64,000 bases of DNA, from assembly GCA_026214975.1 (NCBI GenBank), contig CM047815.1:59155852-59219851 (forward strand), in the 5' to 3' direction. The translations under genes were made by a program, and so were the position numbers. The stretch comes from Gentiana macrophylla (Eukaryota > Streptophyta > Magnoliopsida > Gentianales > Gentianaceae). The notes beneath the pieces were generated by a model. It was not told the DNA's origin and did no database searches. It worked only from the letters and a program-made list of their open reading frames with translations. Shown one piece after another: positions 39,836-51,139 of the stretch. Each line of letters starts with the position of its first letter. The stretch's first letter is position 1.

Positions 39836-40495
39836 AAATGGGTGTTCACGGATATGAATTATCCGAAAACCGAACCTAATTGTAGCGATTTGGTTCGGTT
39901 AATAATTACCTCCGGTTCGGTTTCGGTTAATGTAATGGAAGTAAAATTCGGTTCGGTTCGGTTCGGTTACGGTTAATGCTGAAAATTAACCATATCCGAA
40001 CCGAAAACCAAACCGAACCAATACAACCGACTGTGAACCGAACCGTGAATCAAACCGTGAACCGAACCAATATAACCAAACCGTGAACCGAACCGTGATA
40101 CCATTACTAGAACCAAAAATTATAAATATTATAATTTTAATAATTATTCCGCTAAAAAAAAACTTGTTCCTCAACTGATTATATAAAAAAAAATAAAAAA
40201 ATAAAAACCCAATTACATAGTAACTTTTGCCTAAGTTGACATTTTTACCTTCTTTTTTAAGACTAAAATTGCATTTTTAACAGCTTAATTTTGGTTTTTC
40301 GGTTAACCAAAGAATTGGACCGATAATTTCGGTTTTCGGTTAACCGGCCGGATTGAACCGATTCTATCGGTTCAGTTTCGGTTCGGTTACATTATAAAAC
40401 AGTTCAGTTCGGTTTCAAATTTTTAGTAACCAAAATTTCAGTTCGGTGTTGGTTACGGCCATTAACCATACCGAACCGTGTACAACTCTAAATCA
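39836..40495. repeat. GGTTCGGTT-rich block with inverted halves
   Basis: The left part has GGTTCGGTTCGGTTCGGTT near 39950 and the middle has CCGAACCGTGAACC repeated (40025-40100). The right part returns to CGGTTCGGTTAC (about 40378) and ends in CCGAACCGTGTACAACTCTA. Such alternating blocks can fold back. Similar sequence is common at the ends of non-autonomous hAT-type elements in plants, but no target duplication was found. Confidence 0.55.
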
Positions 40496-40567
40496 AATTT
40501 TCTAACCAAATCTACACGGATCTAATATATTGCTGTCGAAAAAAAGAAAAAAAAACTTAGATGTGTA

Positions 40568-43500
40568 TCAAACCAAAACAACATCAAATACTCGAACAGT
40601 ATGATCAGCTCCACAAGAAGCAAGCTGCATGTTGTTTCCACTATCTTCACTCCTCTTGGAATTCCTCCATGCTAACCGATGAACTGACGACACGTGGCAC
40701 AAAAAAGGGTCGAACTTAACTAGACAAGCCGCAGTCAGAACGAGTGGCGCCCCGTCATTAGACCTCCCAGAGAAAAAAAGACTCCACAATTCAATCATAC
40801 CACTCTCCATCCCTACAGCAAGACATCCACGGTTGTTGTCGTTGCTCTGTAAATTGAGACCCACCCAAGAAAGGGCAGTGACACTGCTGTTGAACGGTGG
40901 TAGAGTCTTGAGTAGACGGACTGAAGAAGATCCGTCATCCAATGACCATACTTTTACCGTCTTGTCCCTGGAACCCGTGGCGAATTCATGACCATATGGG
41001 TTCCATGAACATGCCCATATTATTCTTTTATGTGCCTCCTGCTTAGTAACCAGCTCATAACTAGTTTCTTCTGCAAAAACAATCGACGTAATCAAAACGG
41101 GGCTTGCCAAAACATGGACAAGAAGACATGTCGGAATGAGAATGGAGCAAATACTTTTACCAGGATGCTTGATGGAGAAAATGGACAAGTGGCGATCCCT
41201 CGAGACAGTTAAAAGAAATTTATCATCATGAGAGAATTCCATCTTTGTCACAGTTAAGCTATGAGAATGCAACCGACCAACGGACTTCCAAGAACCAACT
41301 TGCCATAGCCAGATTTCAGCCACTGATGAAGATTGTGCCTGTAAGGGTAATAAGGTAACATGTGAATCAAGATTTTCCAATCAAACAAGACAAAAAAAAC
41401 TCTCCAAAAAACAAATAATAATCATCATTTTGCTGCATCAACATGACTATTGTGGTGAATAGTATTCAATCCAATAGAAGATTTAGCTGATGAGAATGCT
41501 CTAAGGGAAGATTTTATTTTATGTGATGCATATGGAAAAATAAATAAGAGCCCCTTAACTACCATAATCGTTAGGTTTTGGCCCCTTGACTGCTTTTTTA
41601 ATAAACTAATCCCTAATCAATCTCTTTGGTAACAAATTGGCCCTTCACCAAAACATATTGGCCGTTTCGGAATTATAATCCCATCTTTCAGTTACCCATT
41701 TTGTTGAGGTGTCTCCACACAAATTGGTTTAATATAACAAATGCTACCTCTGATTTGTATCCCATCGTAAATAGCCATGTTACTCTACTGTGATCATCAA
41801 CGAAGGTTATAAACTATCTGTAGCCTCGCCTTTCGCACTACCCTAGAGGGCCCCACACAGCACTATGAATTAAAGTGGAAGGGGGAGGAACTGTGATAGG
41901 GTCGTTTAGCATATGTGGGACTGGTAAGTTTAGATAACTGACGTATTTCACATTGAAACAAATTAAGATTTTTCTTTTTAAAGGATTGAGGAAACAACTT
42001 AGAAACATACACAACATTTGGATGGCCTAATCTACAGTGCCACTTGATTAAATCATCCATACTGTCAATTTTACATTGTTCCTGAATACTAGTTTATGTT
42101 AAGGTCTGACCACAGATGAGATTAGGTTCTTTAAAGGGTGAATAAGTCAGAATATCGATCAGCATTGCCAATCTTCATCCTCAAGGTTGAACCCTGCAGC
42201 AATTCACAGGAATGATGAGAGACAACAATCTTGCAGTTATAATCATTAACAAGCCTCCTGACAGACAGTAAATGCAACTTTATCACACAAACATATAACA
42301 CCTTTTTTAGAGTCAGATCTTTAGTTAAAGTCACAAATCTTCTTCCAGCTACCTTAGTAGAGGAACCCTTTGCTACATTAACTGAGTGATTACTTATACA
42401 GGGTTTGTAATAGCTTAAAAGGTTCAAATTTCCAGTCTGCCTCGCTTCATATTGGCTGGACACAAGAGTCATACTTTGTTTACCAGATTGGGTTGGGATG
42501 GCAGACTCATCCTTGACAGAAATAGAAATAGATTGAGAGAGGGGCCTCCTAAGGGTCTCAATCTGATCCTTAGTGAATGCTTCAAGGTCGGTCGTAGGAA
42601 TTCGTTCTTCAGCAACATGTTTCTCATAGCTTTCTTTATTTCCTTTGTTGGCAGGCTTCCAGTTTTCAGGTTTTCCATAAAGCTTCCAACAGACGTCCCT
42701 TGTGTGACCTGTTTTCTTACGGTAGTCACACTACAGTTTTTTTTTCCTTTTTCTCCCTTCTAATATTGACTCCACTTTTGGTTCCCCTTTGAGACAAAGG
42801 TTGAATGATAGCTTTATTTTAAGACTGTTGCCCTAATACTCCAACAAATAGTGTGATTAAAAAAAGAGACTTTTTCATACCGTAGGGGCCAATACATGTC
42901 CTTTCCAATTGATTAGGGGCCAATTTGTTACGAAAAAAATGATTAATTGCTAACTTCGCTCACATTGATCAGGGTCAGTTTTGTTGGGGAAAAAAGTTAA
43001 AGAGCCAAAATATTATGATCGTGATAGTAAAGGGGACTAAGATGTCTTTTGCCCTAATGCATATGACACTCGTTAGACGAGAAGTCATAATCTCACTCTA
43101 TTGACATCACTTTTAACTGGTAACTTATATTACTAAAAACAAGGAGAATGTTCCAACTGAGGTTTCCCTATTTGCCGATGTTAATTTCCCCACACACAAT
43201 TTGCATTAGGCACAAAGAAGTTCAAAGCAATATACAGCATATGAGTTTTTATACATACAGGCCACTATAACTCAGTGTAAGACTAATGCCACAGAAAAAG
43301 AAGTCAAAAAAAACAAATACCTTGCAGGAAGATGCAACAAGGGTTCCCTCTCGGTTGCAGCACAGAGAGTAAAGCTCATTCCCGTGACCATATAGTTTAT
43401 GAGATTCTGGCCATAAGGTGTGCCATGCTAGTTGTTCTTCGATAGGAGGTTCTGTCAACTCTACCGGAACAGCTTCTGGAACCGTTTCAAGTGTGTCCAT

Positions 43501-46089
43501 ACCATCCTTATTGTTTAGCTTGCTTGTCTTATGCAAATCTGCAAAAAGGAGAAAGTTTTACATTTTATGCTTGAAGATCGCCGCCAACAGTATGTATGAT
43601 TACAATTGCAGAGAGCTTGAAAATAAAACGAACAACACGCTGAGAATAATTTATACACCACAGACATTTAGTCTACAACCAGATGACGTAACAAGGAAAA
43701 TTTCACAAAATAACAAATAAATAAATAAAACATAAAATTTATAAATGAGATCATGCTTACCACCTTGACTATATATGGGTTTCTGGGATAGCCCTAAAGC
43801 AGACATATTTGCACCCAAAATCTGCACACCAACTTCAACATCATCAGAGAAACCGGATTCCAGATGAGTCGCGTGATTTAAAGTCTTGAGAAAAGATAAT
43901 GGAGCTTCAAAAACTCGGACAACTTTCTCCTCGGCTCCACTGACAAAACGATGGTTTCCTTTTCCCTGGATAATGGTGACACAGTTTATATCGTGACCAT
44001 GAACTTGGGGTCGAGCTATTTCATGCCATGCTTCTTCGTAGGTTGAAGACGATCCGTTAGACCAAGGGGCAAATATTCTACTTGTCTGTCAAACATAGAT
44101 AGTATGCTCAACAAATCGGGAAAAGGGGTAGGGCAAAAATAAGCTAATGAAACAGGAAACACACAGGCCCGTCCCTGGGAATAGGCCAACAAGGCCACGG
44201 CTTAGGGCCCTCGGAAGATGAACAAAATTTAAGGGCCCGGTTTTTCTTTTGGTCCAATAAGTTTATTAGCCTAAACATTTGAAATATCTTTTGAACACTG
44301 TTTGTTACTTTCGAAGGACCCTGTTTTGATTATTTAGCCTAGGGCCTATAAATACTCAGGGACGGCCATGAAAACACACTAATCTCACAATCAGAACTTT
44401 CTTACCTGATCATGACTTACAGACAAAATATATGCTCCACATCTAGCCCAAGCAATATCTGATACAGAAGCAAAGTGTCCAGATGGAACCTTTTGTGGTT
44501 TCCAATCACCTGAAACACCACCGACATTTTTCCATAGATGGAAAGATCCACCATATCCGTGGGCTAAGATCGAATCTCCCGTTGGACTCCAGTGACCACC
44601 ATAGAATCCCAGAGCACAATGACCAAACTCACCGACAGTAACCACGTTCATCCAAATACCACTTGTCCTTTCGGGTTGCCAGATCATCATTGTTTTATCC
44701 ATTGAAGCAGATAGTAAGCTTTGAGGTTGATAACATTCATTCTCATTATCGAATGAAGGTGGTTGCCACGCCACAGAGTAGACCCAGTCCTCATGGCCAA
44801 TGAGCAGAGATTCCATGGAAATTTGATAAGAAGATGACCCAGCCACAAATATTGGGCCTTTCATGTAAGAAGACAAACTGAATTCTTGGTCCTTGATTTC
44901 ACCTGAAGACGGAGAAGATGCTATCTTCCATATGCGTATCCCTTTGTCTTGAGATGAACTAACCAATAGAATACTAACTTCATCTTTTCCAATTATTGGT
45001 AGTGAGAAATCCAAACTCCGAATCCAATCATTATGCCCTTTTAACTCACAGGCAAGAACAAACTGGGATATAAAAAACAAAATCAAGTTCATTAGACTAA
45101 AAGTTAAAACATAAAAATTATAAATATTGTTCAGTAACAAAAACCACAAGGTTAGATTACTTTTCCAGTCCGCTCTCCTGAGTAAAGACGAATCTTATTG
45201 TCTAATCCCCCCAAAGCAAGAATCAGCTTCCCAGAATCTCCAGGTAATTCACAGAGCGAAAGGGTCACCATAGGCCTTAAACCCATTGAAAGGGATTCCA
45301 AACATGACAACTTACAATCACCTGCAAAAATAAAAGAGTTTACTAGTTAGCAAGCTACGGCACTAAGACACACTGTAAAGATAAATCTTCTCATTTTGAC
45401 ATAGTAAAATTACTATCAATATTATTGTAGACCAAAGTTTGGTCTATTCTCGACAGAGAAATCTGGAAAGTTCTGAACAGTAAACCGTTGTTTCTAAAAA
45501 GAAATTTGAAAAACAAAATGCAGTTTTCTTGTTAAATAATTCGATACCTCACTCTGAAAAAAAAAATCGAAAAAAAAAAAACTGACAGGTCATGAAGAAT
45601 AAATATAACTGAAGTTTCAGAAGAGTGCAAAACCGCAGCTGCATAGCAAACATCAACAATATAACAAAATAAAACAATTGCATGTAAGGATTTGAGCAAT
45701 TTATATTTTAGCAGTTCTCACCCCCAGCATTAGATGGAAACACCAACTCCCAGACATTTGTCATGCCATCAGAAGAGGTGGACGCAACTATTGCCTCTTT
45801 ACGAGAAACCATAATGCCGCTGATGCATGTGACGCCTTTCTTATGTAGGTCTGGCAGTTGTAATTCTTGCCTCCACTGGCAATCAAACATAGGAGAAGCC
45901 AAATACAACAGAGTGGTAAGTGTGACTTTGAAACCATTAAACAAACTCTAGCAAAAAGCATGCACTTGTATGTCTTGGAATGATTGATAAAAACAAAATA
46001 AGTTGAAGAGTTTCGTGGAGTAATACAGTGAACCAGATGGGGAATTTCCTATTTCCTGAAATAAGTTGAATCCATTATCTCAGTAGGAG

Positions 46090-46153
<64 letters not shown>

Positions 46154-48038
46154 ACAATATAACATAACTTACACTGAATCAAACTAACCCTAGTGGAAAG
46201 ATATTTAAGTTCTTGAATTGTTTAATCTTCAAAGATAGAGCAGTTAAATACTTTTGAGTAAATATTACTAGGATTTAGGCGCCAGATATGTTACGCAAAC
46301 AAATAACCAACCCCATTATTCAAAGAGGACAAACAAATGTCTTGTCAAACAACAAATTGCCTAGCTTGTCATCACCAAATCTAGATACAAACTGAAGTAT
46401 AACATTTAACTTTCAGTGACAATGCCAACGCATAAGGCTTAGGGGATAAATCATCAAGGTTCAAATGAGGCCGGTATCATCAGACTGGTATGCATTCTGG
46501 TAGTTACAACACAACAGAAAAGGGGTAACGAGGGTTGTTGTGTACTTGAAGTCGATGAGTTGTGGAAACTGTCAGGGGTAATGAAAGACAATATATGAAT
46601 CTAATTTGATGGTGGTCAAGTAAGAGGGGTGTAGGGGACTAAAGGAGATGAATACAAGCATTGGTATATGCATCTTCTCTCTACCAACTTATGATGTTTA
46701 TTTACCCTGATTTAGCAAAAGATAAGCACATAAGTGTGAAACAAGAAGAAAATAATCCGGATGCAAACTAATCAATGCAAGAAGCCGGGTATTAGAGCAG
46801 AAAAATAATATCAAATAAATTTTGAAATACATCAATTTAGAGGTTTCTGACTTTGATGAAAAGAAAAAAAAAATGACGGGTGAATTACTTTTTGGCTTCA
46901 GTGGTATTTTCCTACTACATGCCCAAATCCCATGGTACAATCAGCACCAAATAAAGCAACATTTTCATCAAAAAGCCTATAACCCTTTTAACACCAAATC
47001 ATTTTTTGGTTTCTCTTTTTTTCCACCAACATAATCACTGGCTAAAAAGAAAATTGCAGTTCACACGCAGCAGTCCCCAATGTATCCTTGTTGTCATCAA
47101 GCATTACTTTGGGGTCAAACTTGCAGTAAGTCCTCTCTTGATCTTAAGTCATCCCTCTCATTAAAAGCTAAAGTGACCACACAAAAAATGTAATAATAAA
47201 TAGCCAATCTCATGAAAGATATCGATACCTTCTTGTTTGTAAGACAGTACTCCCACAAAATCATAATCCCGTCAGTATCCCCAGATAGCAGAAAATGCTG
47301 TTCCAGACCCTTAGCTGTGAAAGTAAGGAGGGGGGGTCCATATCAGTAAACAGATTTAATAAGCATCCGAAACCCATAAAAATGTAGAGTCATTGGAGCA
47401 ACAAATGGCACCACTTTATTAAACTTGACAAAACATAGCTTTCCTATCTATATCAATGGCCTCCAAAGTCCAAATAGAAGATGAACAATTCAAGTTACAG
47501 GTTTGTAATCAACCATTGAAGTAACCAATAAGGCCTTAATTGAGTGGCCTTGGGATTGAAAGGTCTCAGGTTTGAGCTCAACCATTAACATGTGTCGTTT
47601 TGTTCCCTAGCATTTGGTTTGTATCCTTACAGGGTAGGAGGAACAGCTCTCAAACACTAAAAAGATTGTACCTTTGAAAGAAAACTTAGAATTAGGAAGC
47701 CAGTGGGTGCAGTTTACAGATGCCTTATGACCAGGAAGTGTCGTCAATATCTGTGCGGTCTGATCCCAATCCAGAGAAAAGTATTGTTAATCCAGCAATG
47801 AACTTGGCAATTGGCATGAAAATAAAGTATGTGCAGAACCAAAAGTTCTTAAAAAAAAATAAGTCCAGGGGCAAAAGAGACAGACCTTTGGGCAGAAAAT
47901 AGAAACAGCATTTTGAGAACCAAAAGAGACCAAATCACAAGCACCCCATGATACATTGTTCACTGCTCTGTTACAACCTGCTCCTATGAACACTCTGTCA
48001 ATTTTCACTTGTTGCAGATCATCAACTTGTGATGCCAT
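40568..48038 (-). CDS. ELP2: Elongator complex protein 2 (WD40 repeat protein), ten exons
   Basis: ELP2 is the double WD40-propeller scaffold of Elongator, which acts in wobble-uridine tRNA modification and has also been linked to histone acetylation and transcription. My splice model on the minus strand has exons 48038-47886, 47759-47672, 47314-47229, 45875-45722, 45321-45161, 45062-44406, 44085-43761, 43538-43321, 41338-41161 and 41070-40568. All have GT-AG borders and consistent phases. They sum to 2523 nt, 840 codons, close to the roughly 840 residues usual for plant ELP2. Diagnostic pieces are FIGAGCNRAVNNVSWG (residues 17-32), TTLPGHKASVNCTHWLP, SASMDKTMMIW, GHEDWVYSVAWQPP (about 303), YGHGNELYSL and AHKRIIWACSWNPYGHEFAT. 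No internal stop was seen. The exon 7 donor could be 3 bp further upstream. I infer the gene is functional. Confidence 0.95.
41535..43056. mobile_element. MULE-like non-autonomous element carrying a Copia fragment
   Basis: The 9-bp sequence ATGCATATG lies on both sides (41526-41534 and 43057-43065). Just inside, the two ends are diverged inverted repeats of over 100 bp. The left end has GAGCCCCTTAACTACCATAA and the right end, read in reverse, has TAGTCCCCTTTACTATCACG; both continue through a TTTTGGC-rich stretch and a CAAATTGGCCC segment. A 9-bp duplication with long inverted ends fits Mutator-like elements. No MULE transposase is present; the middle is Copia gag-pol sequence. Confidence 0.7.
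41660..42760 (-). pseudogene. Copia gag-pol fragment inside the MULE-like element
   Basis: On the minus strand from 42740 the frame gives a zinc knuckle relic, CDYRKKTGHTRDVCWKLYGK, in which the second Cys of CCHC is Arg. A protease-side region follows with TLKKVLYVCVIKLHLLSVRR (42131-42472), and then the integrase entry KWHCRLGHPNVVYVSKLFP (41863-42060). Integrase-like pieces continue to about 41660. It lacks the reverse transcriptase and has stops. It lies in the same direction as ELP2. Confidence 0.8.
44164..44368. mobile_element. hAT-like MITE in ELP2 intron 6
   Basis: A segment of about 205 bp starts CAGGCCCGTCCCTGGG and ends CTCAGGGACGGCCA, which are imperfect inverted repeats. The interior has GGCTTAGGGCCC and AGCCTAGGGCC, also inverted. 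Sequences with CAGGGACGG ends are common hAT-type MITEs in plants. I did not find an unambiguous 8-bp duplication. Confidence 0.6.
46090..46152. repeat. (GA)n microsatellite in ELP2 intron 3
   Basis: About 31 GA units, interrupted once by GATAGA near 46100. It lies in the 1353 bp third intron. Confidence 0.95.
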
Positions 48039-48270
48039 TCACGAGGATCCCTTTGAAAATATGGAATTTGAGAATGAAAAAAGAGGAAAAAATAATACTT
48101 ATAAAGACGGAATTCTAACGGTTGAATTCTGTTGGTGGAAGGAGGTTTAGCTCTTTCAGAAGAGAAATACGAGGTTGAGAGAGAAGAGATGCAATGTTCT
48201 CGATTGGGCCTGGCGTATGAAACTATGAGAATGCTGTTAGTTGTAAATTAGGCCCATTACATATGGTTCG
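48039..48270 (-). promoter_or_regulatory. Probable ELP2 5' leader and promoter region
   Basis: It immediately precedes the ELP2 start codon and is bounded upstream by a Copia remnant. The leader is rich in CTCTT-type sequence on the minus strand. No convincing TATA box was seen. The intact space between the gene and the upstream transposon remnant is only about 250 bp. Confidence 0.4.
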
Positions 48271-48289
48271 GATGGCCTCTTGCATAGGG

Positions 48290-48315
48290 TTTTTTTTTTT
48301 TTTTTTTTTTTTTTT
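48290..48315. repeat. 26-T homopolymer between short direct repeats
   Basis: A run of 26 T followed by GTTGAAGGAT lies between two copies of GCCTCTTGCATAG (48275-48287 and 48326-48338). It sits inside the Copia remnant. Confidence 0.85.
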
Positions 48316-48339
48316 GTTGAAGGATGCCTCTTGCATAGT

Positions 48340-48935
48340 TAGGTATCCTTGTTTCAAACCCTCATTGTTGATCTGTAATGCTAAGAAGTCCATTTGAATG
48401 GTGTGTAAGGGGTCAATACTAGACCCAAGGTTTGTTGTTGGGCTTTTACCACGCATGAGCACATAAGACTTACCATTGAGACTCGTTATTCTACTAGGGC
48501 CAAATAAATCAATATGCAACAATTCAAGGATGCGAGTGGATGAAACTTCGTGGTTTGATTTGAATGAGGTTCTAGTTTGCTTGCCATTTATACACGGCTC
48601 ACAAGTGTCAAACTCATTCAAATCAAGTGATGGCAAACCACATATGAGATTTTGTTTGCAAAGTTTCTCAATGGTGGTAATACCAGCATGAACTAAGCGA
48701 CAGTGCCAAAGGTTTGTGTTGTCATGTTTGGACATGAGACACGTTATCGGGCAGTCAATGAGGTTGACTAGTTCGATCGTGTAGAGATTATGCTCACGAC
48801 GACCAGTTAAGTCAACTTTCCCTGATTTGTCTAATATCGTGCAACTATCTTCATCGAACACAATTCTAAGGCCAGAGTCGCTCAACTGTGATATGCTCAA
48901 AAGGTTGTACGCTAAATGCTCAAAATGTTGTACTC
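48340..48935 (-). pseudogene. Copia remnant upstream of ELP2 (protease end and integrase start)
   Basis: The minus strand stays open from 48900 and reads LSISQLSDSGLRIVFDEDSC, then NLWHCRLVHAGITTIEKLCK, CEPCINGKQTRTSFK and ELLHIDLFGPSRITSLNGKS. This is the pre-integrase to early integrase part of a Copia polyprotein (the usual form is LLHIDLFGP...). It is a fragment without LTRs, further interrupted by the poly-T insertion. The frame is unusually well kept for a remnant. Confidence 0.85.
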
Positions 48936-49436
48936 TATATGCTCAAAATTAAAGTATAATCAAATGCATCTAGATCATGAAATGTAGATGTTTTTGTTCA
49001 TCGACCCTTACACATGTACAAATACAAAATACAGATTTTAGAATTGTGCTAGACCAAATCCTATTTGAAAAATAATAAGGGGCAATGGTCCAAAAAGACA
49101 CAAAATAGACTTAATTAGACAAATAGAACACTAAGAAATCTTATTTGGTTATAAGGACACAAATTAGGTAGATAGACTCAAATACCCTTAATGAAGGGAG
49201 GGAAAAACAAAAGAAAAAAAGAAAAGGGATGGGGATACGCTAAATGGGGTGGCTTTATTTTTTATTTTTTAGTTTTTTTTTTTTTTTTTAAACACACGCA
49301 GGAAGTAGTTGTTTTGTTTTTTTTTTGTTTTTTTTTTCTGATGAAACAAACGCTGAATGTTTTTTTTTTTTTTTTGAGGTTGTAAATTTAATTTTGTTTC
49401 TGGACCGTGAAAATTTATTTTTTCTTTTTTCCATTG

Positions 49437-50990
49437 AGCACTCCGATGCATTGACCACCGCGATAAAGTGACACCGCGATAAAGTGACCACCCTGATGCA
49501 CCAACAAACGCGATGCATAGGCCACCACGATGAAGTGACCACCGCGATGCAGAGACACCGCGATGAAGTGACACCGCAATGCTCTAACAACCGCGAAGCA
49601 GTGACACCGCGATGCATTGACCACTGCGATGCAGTGACCACCCCGATGGATTGACCACCGCGATGCAATTACCACCCCCGATCGCATGACCCACCCCGAT
49701 CTGAGAGACGCCACGATGCGAGAGGCTCAATGCAGTGACCATCACGATGCATTGACCACCATCAATCTATTGATCACCGCGATCTGATGTCCACCCCGAT
49801 CACGAGAGACACCGCGATCACGGTGACCACCCGATCACGAGAGACACGCGATCGCAGTGACCACCACCGATGTAGAGACACCACGATGTAGTGACCACCC
49901 CCGATACAGAGACGCCGCGATGCAGAGACACCTCCAATGCAGTGACCACCGCAATGCATTGATCACCCTCAATCTATTGACCACCGCGATACAGTGCCAC
50001 CCAATGCAGAGACACGCGATGCAGTGACCACCCCCGATGTAGAGACACCACGATGAAATGACACCGCGATGTTATAACATTTGATGATGCAGAGACACCG
50101 CGATGTAGAGACACCAAAATGTAGAGACACCACGATGCAGACCGTGATGAAGTGACACCGTGATGTAGAGACACCGCGATGAAGTTACACCGCATTGCAG
50201 AGACACCGCGATGAAGTGACCACCCCCGATGCAGAGACACCCCCGAGGTTGAGACACCGTGATGAAGAGATACCGAGATGCAGAGCACCCCGATGCGGAG
50301 ACATCGTGATGCAGTGACCACCACGATGCTTTGACCATCGCGACGTAGTGACACCCCTGATGCAGAGACGCCTCGATGAAGTCTTACCATGATGTAGTGA
50401 CCACCTCCGATGCAGAGACACCGCGATGGAGTGACCACCCCGATCACGAGAGACACCACGATCACATTGACCACCCCGATCTGCGAGACATCCCGATCAC
50501 GGTGACCACCATGATGCTTTGACCATCGCGATGCAGTGACACCCCTGATGCAGAGATGCCTCGATGAAGTCACACCGTGATGCAGTGACCACCTCCGATG
50601 CAGAGACACCGCGATACAGTGACCACCCCTGATGCAGAGATACCGTGATGAAGTGACACTGCGATGCAATGATCATCCCTATGCAGAGACACCGCGATGC
50701 ACTGACCACTCCGATGCAGAGACACCGTGATGTAGAGACACCACGATACAGAGACGCCGCGATGAAGTGACATCACGATGCATTGACCACCCCAGGTCCA
50801 TTGACCACCGCGATATAGTGGCCACCTCCGATGCAGAGACACCGTGATGCAGTGACCACCCCAGATACAGAGACACCGCGATGCAGCGACCATCCTCGGT
50901 GCAGTGACCACCCCCGATGCAGAGACACCGCGATGCAGACCATCGGGATGCAGTGATCATCAGGATGCGGTGACATTTGATGAAGCAACA
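49437..50990. repeat. GC-rich minisatellite, unit about 16-18 bp
   Basis: The stretch is built almost entirely of variants of CACCGCGATGCAGTGAC and CACCCCCGATGCAGAGA, about 90 units, with substitutions such as GATCACG for GATGCAG. It is much richer in G and C than its surroundings. Because few variants create stops on the minus strand, it shows long open frames there (the longest is 231 codons at 49974-50669) made of repeated SLHRG/ASRCLCIG-type words. These are artefacts of the repeat, not proteins. Confidence 0.95.
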
Positions 50991-51139
50991 CCGCGATGAC
51001 ATTTGATATTTTTCCGATTTAATTTCATAAAATCGATTTCTTTTCTTCATAAGATAGACTTCAAATGGCTATATCTTTTGATATAAACTTACGATCAACA
51101 TAATCACCCTAATTCATATTTTTTCGGTCTCTTTATTTT

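Larger units (their letters stand above)
35291..40567. other. Intergenic region downstream of ELP2
   Basis: I find no supported gene. It holds A/T-rich tracts, the tandem repeats listed separately, and at 37160-37190 a CTACCTCCGTCCCACAAAA sequence like one end of a Stowaway-type MITE without a visible partner. At 37790-37850 there is a short CCATCCCTATCCCTATCCC run. A 97-codon open frame at 35869-36162 is part of a repeat. Confidence 0.6.
41339..43320 (-). other. ELP2 intron 8, enlarged by a mobile element
   Basis: At 1982 bp it is the longest intron; the others are 90-1353 bp. About 1.5 kb of it is the MULE-like insertion at 41535-43056. The splice borders (GTATTTG at the donor, TTACAG at the acceptor) look intact. 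Confidence 0.85.

Noticed and set aside
40568..41380. A single 270-codon frame that could be read as one exon of a WD40 protein
   Set aside because: The stretch between 41071 and 41160 interrupts a conserved WD40 segment and has GT-AG borders; its length of 90 is a multiple of three, so it stays open by chance.
43249..43536. A 95-codon open frame that could be read as a separate small gene
   Set aside because: It is exon 8 of ELP2 plus read-through into intron 8; splice sites at 43538 and 43321 explain it.
49191..49440. Open frames through Phe/Lys-rich poly-T tracts
   Set aside because: The translation is low-complexity from homopolymers and carries no information.
49437..50990. A CRISPR-like look from short regularly spaced repeats
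   Set aside because: There are no unique spacers; the units abut and vary continuously, as in a minisatellite of a eukaryotic genome.
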